From Eledone cirrhosa (taxonomy: Eukaryota; Mollusca; Cephalopoda; Octopoda; Eledonidae), in assembly GCA_964016885.1 (NCBI GenBank), contig OZ024743.1, forward strand, positions 165,786,610-165,850,609: a stretch of DNA of 64,000 bases, read 5' to 3'. The notes below the pieces were generated by a model. That model saw nothing but the letters and a program-made list of their open reading frames with translations. It made no database searches and was not told where the DNA came from. The position numbers and the translations under genes are program-made. Below are positions 56,243 to 64,000 of this stretch, piece by piece (position 1 is the first letter of the stretch; each line of letters begins with the position of its first letter).

Positions 56243-57751
56243 TTAGAAAAATTTGGGAGGTGAGTTGAGTCCAAGAGGGGAATAGGACCCAAGACGGTGA
56301 ATCAGACTTTGTTCAGTACTGGTGCGCGAGGCCTGTGATCCATGATGTAAAAGGACACCCAGGACTGAAACATGTAGGGAAGAATGACCAGGAGAACAGA
56401 AATGACAGGCGACAGGAGTATCCAAACCGAGTCGTATGTCCCTCAAATGTTCGGCAAAACGGTCCGCCATACGGCGTCCCGTTTGTCCAATATATAAAGA
56501 CCCGCAAAGGGAACACCGGAGGGCATAGACAACGTGGGTGAAGGAATGGCGGATACGGAAAGAGCCGTTAGGGCCTGTAAGAGTGGTGAGGGTGGAAATA
56601 AAGGGACAAGTGTTGCAGCGGGAACGGGAACAGGGATGAGAGCCGGGTGGAGTCGTGGTAGAGGACGAAAAAGAACTTCGAACCAGGAGGTCGCGGAGTT
56701 TGCGGGCGCGCTTAAAAGAAGTAATGGGTGGGATCTGAAAAAAGCGAGAAGTGACGGGGTCAGAAGAGAGGATACAGAAGGAACGGAGGATATGTCACCG
56801 GAGTGGTAGGGTGATGGTGTGGTAGGTGAGAGGGAAAGGAACACGGGTGTTGGGAGGGCGGGGAGTGAGGTGAGAGGGCTGTGGTGCGGTCTGTTTCATG
56901 GGCGCGGGTGAGAGCAGCTCGGATAAAGGTAGGCGGATATCCATGCTGGATGAAGCAGGAAGCCGTGCGAAGGGAATGGGTTTCGAAATCGTCATCCTGG
57001 CTACAGAATCGACGAAGACGGAGGAATTGGGAATAGGCTATGGAGTGTTTGGTGTGGGTTGGATGGGAGGAGGTGAAGTCGAGGTAAGATTGGAAGTCTG
57101 TTGGTTTAATGTAGATGGAAGTCGAGAGGGTGTGGTTAGAGTGATTAATAGATAGAGAGATATCTAAAAAAGCGACAGAAGAATCGGAGACGGAGGCGGT
57201 GAAATTGAGAGCAGGATAGAAAGATTGGACAAAAGAAAGAAAACAGTCGAGCTGTTCTCGTGATAGAGAGGTGGCGCCGATACAGTCGTCGATATAGCGA
57301 CCGTATAGCTCAGGAGTCGGTCCAGCGTACTGGGAGTAGATCTGGGCTTCGACGTAGCCAACAAACAAGTTGGCATAGTTTGGACCCATTCTGGTTCCCA
57401 TCCCTACCCCAGAGATCTGCTGGTAAAATTACCCGAAAAAGAAAGTCCATTAAGGGTGAGAACAAGCTCAGCCAGACGGAGAAGAGTGGTAGTGGTGGGG
57501 TAAGGGGTAGGGCATATATCTAAAAAATGCTGGAGAGCGCGGAGGCCATCATCATGAGGGATGACGGTATAGAGAGAAGTGATGTCCAGGGTAAAGAGAA
57601 GGCGGGAGGGACCAGGAAGGAAGGAGAAAGAGTTGAAAAGTCTAAGGGCATGATTTGTATCGTGGATGTGGGAGGGAAGATTGCCGACCAACGGGGCGAG
57701 GATGGTGTCTAAATATTCAGAAATGATCTCGGTGGGACAGTTGCACATCAC
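56243..57751 (-). pseudogene. Penelope-like element RT + GIY-YIG (sister of 40400-42345), broken
   Basis: 57751-57404 reads LPSHIHDTNHALRLFNSF and LFTLDITSLYTVIPHDDG (motif A). After a one-base shift near 57410, 57401-56760 reads MGTRMGPNYANLFVGYVEAQ (motif B), YGRYIDDCIGATSLSREQ (motif C, DD kept) and IKPTDFQSYLDFTSSHPTH. After another shift, about 56640-56243 reads a Cys-rich segment and an intact-looking GIY-YIG domain: VVYALRCSLCGSLYIGQTGR, MADRFAEHLRDIR. It is 5'-truncated at about 57751. The RT is about 75-80% like the GC-rich copy by eye, but in normal base composition. Confidence 0.85.
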
Positions 57752-58129
57752 TAAACTTTACTTCAGAAAACTTTAACAATGGAAACTTAAAAGCCTGTTT
57801 AAAAATGGAAACGGTATCAATGCTTATTTGCGCATTCGTGTATTAGTTGTCATTAGTAATAAATATATATGTATACACACATGTAGAAATATATTTGTGT
57901 GTATATACACGTGTATAAATATATATGTATATACACACATGTATAAATATATATATATGTATATACATTTGTATTAATATATATGTATACACACATGTAT
58001 GAATATATATATGTATACACACATGTAAAAATATATATACACACATGTATAAACATGTATACACACGGATGGAGATTGCCGGAGATGAGATTGTATTAGT
58101 ATGGACTTGTGTTGCATGTGAAGGATAAC
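57752..58129. other. AT- and CATA-rich spacer
   Basis: 57860-58060 is cryptic TACACACATG(T)ATAAATATAT repeats. Frames there are low complexity. Confidence 0.75.
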
Positions 58130-58790
58130 AGCTGTACAAAAAGGTGCAGAGCGCTCAAAATCGATGGAAGCTATGTAGTGGACAGGCCTAGGAAATCTTG
58201 GGATGAGGCGATAAAAGCTGACCGTGCACAATTTCACCTCTCAAAGGCAATGACAGGTCTGTAATCTCTGGCGCTATGAAATAATACAGAAGACTCGCCT
58301 TCCATACGCAGGAGCTGAGGCATACGTTTAGTATGCACCACCTTCCCTCCCATCACCCCTTCCACGTTCTAATCACACCATCCCTATATCTACCTCTCCA
58401 AGCATCCCTCCACCGAAGTCCCCAATAAATCCACACTATAAAGAGGTCACCCTAGAGACTCGTCAATAAGCGTCCAGTCCACACTGTGAAGTGGTCATGT
58501 AGGTGCCACACCAAAAAGCACCCGGCACACAGTGTAAAGTGGTCGAGTTGGTGACACAGTAAAAAGTGCCCAGCCGACACTGGAAAGTGGTCGTGAAGGA
58601 GAGTCACGACAAAAAGCATCCAGTAGACACTGGCTGGCGTTAGGAAGGGCATCTAGCCGTAGAAACAAAGCCAAAATCAGTTCTGTGTGAGCAAATCACG
58701 GTCCTCCGACCTGGATCTCTCACAATGGGACAGCATGTCTAATGCACGCCAGCGTGGAAAATAGATCTTAGACGATGATGATGGCACACA
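58130..58790 (+). mobile_element. 3' end of an octopus RTE-like LINE or related repeat
   Basis: 58140-58245 in one frame resembles the end of a LINE ORF2 (DRPRKSWDEAIKADRAQF). It is followed by about four diverged copies of a roughly 50-bp minisatellite (58434-58640: 'aagtggtc...aaaaagc-cc'), then the tail ggcgttaggaagggcatcta ... cgccagcgtggaaaa ... gatgatgatgg. That tail is a common octopus repeat end, by recall. Confidence 0.6.
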
Positions 58791-58809
58791 TGTATAAATG
58801 TATATCTAT

Positions 58810-58815
<6 letters not shown>

Positions 58816-58874
<59 letters not shown>
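58816..58874. repeat. CA/TA microsatellite
   Basis: Short CA then a long AT tract next to the hammerhead palindrome. Confidence 0.95.
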
Positions 58875-58879
<5 letters not shown>

Positions 58880-58910
58880 AGATCAAAAGATGGTTAAAGG
58901 AGTTCCATGT

Positions 58911-58979
58911 ATTTTATTATGCGCATTTCAAAAACAAACATCATCGTGCAATAATATTTGTGTTTTCATCAGATAAAAC
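58911..58979 (-). ncRNA. Hammerhead ribozyme, left arm of palindrome
   Basis: CTGATGA complement of 58966-58972; GAAA complement of 58926-58929. Stem II AAA/UUU plus ACAAA/UUUGU. Stem III is the palindrome AUGCGCAU. Stem I about seven base pairs. Confidence 0.82.
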
Positions 58980-59090
58980 AGGAGAACATGATATGAAGGC
59001 TAAAAAATACTTGTGGATAGTGCAGTTTTAAATCAACATAAAAACTGCACTATCCACAAGTGTTTTTTAGCCTTCATATCATGTTCTCCT

Positions 59091-59159
59091 GTTTTATCTG
59101 ATGAAAACACAAATATTATTGCACGATGATGTTTGTTTTTGAAATGCGCATAATAAAAT
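59091..59159 (+). ncRNA. Hammerhead ribozyme, right arm of palindrome
   Basis: CTGATGA 59098-59104 and GAAA 59141-59144, identical to the left-arm ribozyme. Stem III AUGCGCAU (59143-59150 region); cleavage triplet AUA. Confidence 0.82.
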
Positions 59160-59202
59160 ACATGGAACTCCTTTAACCATCTTTTGATCTTATATTATGT
59201 AT

Positions 59203-60120
<918 letters not shown>

Positions 60121-60180
60121 TGTTTAAAACAAATTATTTTACTTTCTGTGAAGTGTCAAAGCATTTATTTATTTATTAAC

Positions 60181-60220
60181 AATTATCGGTTTCAGCATTT
60201 TATGCGTTTTCAAATTTTGT
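60181..60220 (-). ncRNA. Hammerhead-like motif, U3/A8 variant, at a PLE 3' end
   Basis: Minus strand UUGAAAA, GCAU-AAA-AUGC with a C-U mismatch at the base, GAAACCGAUA. It lies about 440 bp downstream of the minus-strand PLE frame, the position expected for a PLE terminal ribozyme. Confidence 0.4.
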
Positions 60221-60658
60221 GAGTGGGAGAGAAAAAAAAAGGATTTGTTTGTACAAAATGTAGAACAGAAATTAAGGTGATGTTAAACATGTTAGAGGAA
60301 GTAATGGGGGTAATGGGAAAGAGGAAATAATATTATTTACAAGCATGGTTTTTTTAAGACAAGCAGTGCAAGCATTATTTTTAGGCGAGATAGCTGGAAA
60401 ACGTTCCTTCTTTGAGGAGGCAAGTGGCCGTCTGGGACTGGATGTGTTTTCCCTTTTTAGAGAATTAATATGCAGGGGGAGGTAATTCAGGGTGGGAGGA
60501 TAGGGTAAGAGAAAGAGAGGGGATAATTCCTTTATTTAAGAAAAAGGAATAGGCAGTAACTCCTAAGAGAACACATAAATTTGAGATATGGGTAACGTAG
60601 AAATAGAAGTAAAATAGTCCCTTATGGGTGACTCTAGGGTTCACTGTTCATTCTACTT

Positions 60659-62575
60659 TTAGTTTAGTCCATTTAGAAGGGGTTGGAATTTGTTAATGAA
60701 GTACGTTTCCTTATTAGTGCGTTGGATGAAAGAAGCGTTGTCTATGAATTTGTAGATGGGGAAAATTCTAAAGTTTGGTAGTTGGTCAGGTGCACAGTTG
60801 GCGATATGTTCACTAAGAGCAATCTTTCTGTATTCCTGTATTTTGATTTGTGATCTATAGACGGTCATACGTTGTCGGAGGCTGTTTTTTGTCTGTCCTA
60901 TGTAGTGCTCTCGACAACCTGAGCAGGTCAAAACATAGATTAGGATGCACATGTAAAGTTGTATTTAACTGTGAAATGTTGTCCTTGTTTAAAGTAGAAT
61001 GTTGAACCTTCTATTAGACTTATGCATATACCACAGTTGGGCCTTCCACATTTTCTTTTTACTGTATGGTTCATTGTGAGGGTTGGCTGGATTTTGGCTT
61101 GTGTGAGGATATTTTTTATGGATTTAGGTTGTCTTTTGCTCTTTATTATGTGTGTTTGGAGGATTTTATTCATTCTTGGGTATCTTTTAAGTAAAGGTAT
61201 GTGCTGGAGGATGGTGTCGAATGCCTCGTTGTTGAGGGGGTTGTGTGTGGAGATGTATGGTAAAGTTTTCTGTTGCGGTTCATTCGTTGGTTTGGTGTGT
61301 CTAAGTTCCTGGATGTTGAGTTTTAGGGCACCTTGGAATCCATTGTTGATTAGGGAAGGTGGGTAATTTCTGCTGATAAGAGTGTTCTTTAATTCTTCTA
61401 GTCGTGTGTAGCATGTGTATTTATCAGAAACTATTGTGCAGGTTATAAAGAATTGCCATTTTGTTATGGCGAGAGTGGCACGAGTTAAAGGGAAGATATT
61501 GTTTGGAGTCTGTGGGTTTATAGTATGTCTGTTTCTATTTTGTTGTTTGTTTTCTTGATGAGGATGTCAAGGAAAGGGAGTTGTTCATGGCTGTAATCCA
61601 TTGTAAATTGAATGTTTGTGTTGAGTCCATTTAGAAGTGTTTTAAACTTAATAAGTCTTTCTATACTTTCATGCCAGAGGATGAAGCAATCGTCCAGATA
61701 TCTCTTCCAGTTTTTTTTCTATGTGGAGGTAGAAGGGGTTACCGTATTTGTCTAGAACTTTTCGGTAGAGAATGGTTTCCAAATATCCCATGACAAGGTT
61801 GGCGTATGAGGAGGCTACTTTCGTGTCCATGGCAGTCCAAAATTTCTGTCTGTAGTATTTGGCATCGAATTTGTAGTAGTTATTTTCCAAGATGAATTTG
61901 AGGCCCTCCATCACAAATTCTTTAGAGATGCGGTGTGGAAGTTCATTAGGGTAATTTTCAAACCAGAATTGGATTACCTCTATACCTAAGTCGTGTGGGA
62001 TATTGGAATAAAGATTGATTACATCAAAGGATACTAGTAGCGTATGTTCATTATTAAGTGTTATTTGGAGATTGTTGGGCATATCCAGGTCGTCCCTTAT
62101 GTAGCTTTTAATGTGTTTCAGGAATGGTTTAGGCAGTATATCTAGGAAGCTGCTTAGGCGGTGGTACCTGTTATTATGGGTCTTAATTTGAGGTCATTAG
62201 GAGGGGGGAGGGGGCATTGATGAAAATGTCTGTGGCCTCGTTGCAGGCCCTGCCTATCTCTTCGCTTTTGTGTATCTTTGGGATACCGTAGAAAAGGCTG
62301 GGTCTGCTTTTGAAGTTAGTGATATAGTTGTACTCCTTGTCGGTAAGACCTTCTCTGTAAAGGGTTGTTAGAGATTTTTGGTTTCTCATTGTTTTCTGTT
62401 GGCTGTAGTGTTGAGCCTTTTCGTAGTATGTTTCGTTTTCTAGAGTTGGGAGTACTAGGGTTGTGTAGTATTCTGTCTTCATAAGGACTACTGCACTCCC
62501 TTTATCCGCCTCTTTGATTGTTAGAGTTTTATCGTTCTTTAAACTGTTAAGACCATTCCATTATTTTTTGTTGAG
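60659..62575 (-). pseudogene. Penelope-like element RT + GIY-YIG, third lineage, broken
   Basis: From the right: TIKEADKGSAVVLMKTEYYT (about 62520-62460), then YNYITNFKSRPSLFYGIPKI (62482-62183). 62082-61669 reads LVSFDVINLYSNIPHDLG (motif A) and FWTAMDTKVASSYANLVMGY (motif B). The catalytic box and thumb (61670-61180) are in other frames. 61173-60940 reads KRKCGRPNCGICISLIEGST, then 60952-60659 reads the GIY-YIG domain: LIYVLTCSGCREHYIGQTKN, SLRQRMTVYRSQI, ETYFINKFQPLLNGLN. At least three frameshifts. The CGRPNCGIC linker sets it apart from the other PLEs here. Confidence 0.83.
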
Positions 62576-62780
62576 GTTTGGTTTGTGTTTATGCCTGTGT
62601 AGGTGATGGTATGGGTAATTAGTACACACATACACGTGTATAAATATATGTATGTATACACATATGTAAAAATATTCTGTTGTTAGACACGCAGTGTCTA
62701 ACAACAGAATGTTTTAAGTCTGCGTGTCTGACATATATGCGTAGCTTGTGAATAAAAAATTCAAGTGGTGTCGCTGGCCG
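62576..62780. other. Spacer with a short palindrome
   Basis: 62673-62712 is a perfect hairpin (attctgttgttagacac / gtgtctaacaacagaat). Confidence 0.7.
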
Positions 62781-62953
62781 TGGTGATCGCCAAACATGTT
62801 TTGTAATGTATCGTCTTATTGGCTAATCAACCAACGAGAGTAATTGTTGCTCAAAAGCATCCGCCATTTTGTTTGCACGTCTATTTATCGTTTCGCTTTC
62901 GAATCTTCCTCCTGTATTTCGTCGTTTGTCATCAAAATATTTTTCTCGCTTTG
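62781..62953 (+). promoter_or_regulatory. Candidate promoter / first exon with splice donor
   Basis: Contains a CCAAT-type element (attggctaat, 62818-62827) and a YY1-like motif (ccgccattttg, 62861-62871). It ends in a consensus splice donor (TTTG then GTAAGT at 62954). A polypyrimidine acceptor (tattttattttcag) ends at 63015. No long ORF follows. This is a suggestion only. Confidence 0.25.
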
Positions 62954-62959
62954 GTAAGT

Positions 62960-63421
62960 TATATTGTTAATTTATATATGATTATTTAAATTTATAGTAA
63001 CTATTTTATTTTCAGTTCGTTATAACATGCTTATAATATTGGTTGTATCATATTTACTTGTATATTTGTCCATTTTATTGTTCGTTTCATGTTAGATTAT
63101 TTTTTTTATTATTATGTTAGACTATTTGTATGTAATATTTGATGTTTATTAATTCAACTATAACAATTATTATGTAAAATATATTTATTTAATATTGATT
63201 GTTTTTTGAAGTTGTTTATATATTTATTTAATATTGATTGTTTTTTGTAGTTGTTTATATTAAAAGTCTGAAAATATTTTTATACATCTTACAATAATAT
63301 TTATAAGATCATTTATAAAATAACAATCATATAATCTAATTACATTACAACGATAATTTATTATTAATATATATCGTGTTTAACTAGAGTTATTACAAGC
63401 GTTGCCTTAAAAAAATATTAA
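62960..63421. other. AT-rich DNA, no gene seen
   Basis: Contains one direct repeat ('atatttatttaatattgattg', 63180 and 63222). Nothing else recognised. Confidence 0.7.
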
Positions 63422-63698
63422 ACTAGACCTGAAAATGCGCAAGCTCAAAAGAGCCACAGAATGTTATAATAAACCTTCAAAAGTGTGGGACTAGAGTTGT
63501 TGCTCAAAAATATTGTAATCATTATCTATCGTACATTCTGTGGCATCCTTTTATAAAAAATATCACAATAAATACATCTAGAGTGTACGATAGATAATGA
63601 TTACAATATGTTTTAGCAACAACTCTAGTCCCACACTTTTGAAGGTTTATTATAACATTCTGTGGCTCTTTTGAGCTTGCGCATTTTTCAGGTCTAGT
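63422..63698. mobile_element. Fold-back (MITE-like) element
   Basis: Arms 63422-63535 and 63584-63698, about 114 bp each and nearly perfect, with a 48-bp loop. Ends ctagacctg...caggtctag. No ORF. It looks like a non-autonomous DNA transposon, but I could not define a target duplication. Confidence 0.7.
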
Positions 63699-64000
63699 GT
63701 AAATATGTGTATACACACATGTATAAATACATATGTGTATTTACGCAGTTATTGGAAAAATCGTGTAAATTCATTTTTTAAATGTATAAGTGAGTAAGGT
63801 CCCTAAGACTATTAGTAATTTATTTTTTTTAAAAAAATGATAAACATCGAAAAAATCGATTAGTATATCGGAAAAAAATCGATTTAAATTCCACGAAATT
63901 AAGAGTGGGGTTTCAGACAATACTTTAATTATTACCAATGCATTCACGATTTCGTGTAATTGCCGGTCAACAAAAAACTTCCATTTTAAATAGTATAATA
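63699..64000. other. AT-rich end of window
   Basis: No feature recognised. Confidence 0.7.

Larger units (their letters stand above)
58880..59200. repeat. Near-perfect palindrome of two opposed hammerhead repeats
   Basis: 58877-59035 is the complement of 59041-59202 with a loop of only a few bases (aatcaacataa). Each arm carries a complete HHR. No ORF. Confidence 0.9.

Overview
The window looks like intergenic DNA from an octopus or a close coleoid relative. Two insertions (31624-31820 and 35149-35328) match the tRNA-derived SINE families known from octopus and squid, and each has a 17-bp target-site duplication. A third repeat at about 58450-58790 has the 'GGCGTTAGGAAGGGCATC' to 'GATGATGATG' 3' end that I associate with octopus. 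I found no host protein-coding gene with convincing exons. Almost all recognisable coding sequence is retrotransposon, all of it broken, set in long AT, GT, GA, GATA and CATA microsatellites.

Layout. 1-4640: AT-rich and simple sequence holding several hammerhead ribozymes (HHR), including one inside a 318-bp retrozyme-like unit (1313-1690). 4719-7569: a tandem satellite of about 470-515 bp per unit; each of its four complete units carries a full HHR. 8192-19336: five minus-strand copies of one Tx1/L1-like LINE family, head to tail and separated by GATA tracts; one copy is almost full length. 19413-24510: a duplicated non-coding repeat block. 24571-30133: a LINE with a C-terminal restriction-like endonuclease, bounded by CATA tracts and followed by two identically truncated 3'-end copies. 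30470-38165: a Penelope-like fragment, a plus-strand Tx1-like copy, two SINEs, an RTE-like fragment and another endonuclease-LINE fragment. 38349-62600: mainly Penelope-like elements (PLEs; reverse transcriptase plus GIY-YIG nuclease), many ending in HHR-bearing terminal repeats, plus a Helitron helicase remnant near 52.4-53.0 kb. 62600-64000: AT-rich DNA with a possible promoter and splice donor and a 277-bp fold-back element.

The connecting theme is self-cleaving RNA. I count about 24 HHR motifs on both strands in at least five sequence classes: the satellite type, the 318-bp unit type, a type with a three-base-pair stem III (226-286 and 2907-2982), the AT-rich PLE terminal-repeat type, and the GC-rich PLE type with an ACGU-like stem III. 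HHRs in PLE terminal repeats and in retrozymes are established. The satellite array, the 318-bp unit and a recurrent U3/A8 core variant are the parts most worth following up. All HHR calls come from reading core motifs and pairing stems by hand; no covariance model was run.
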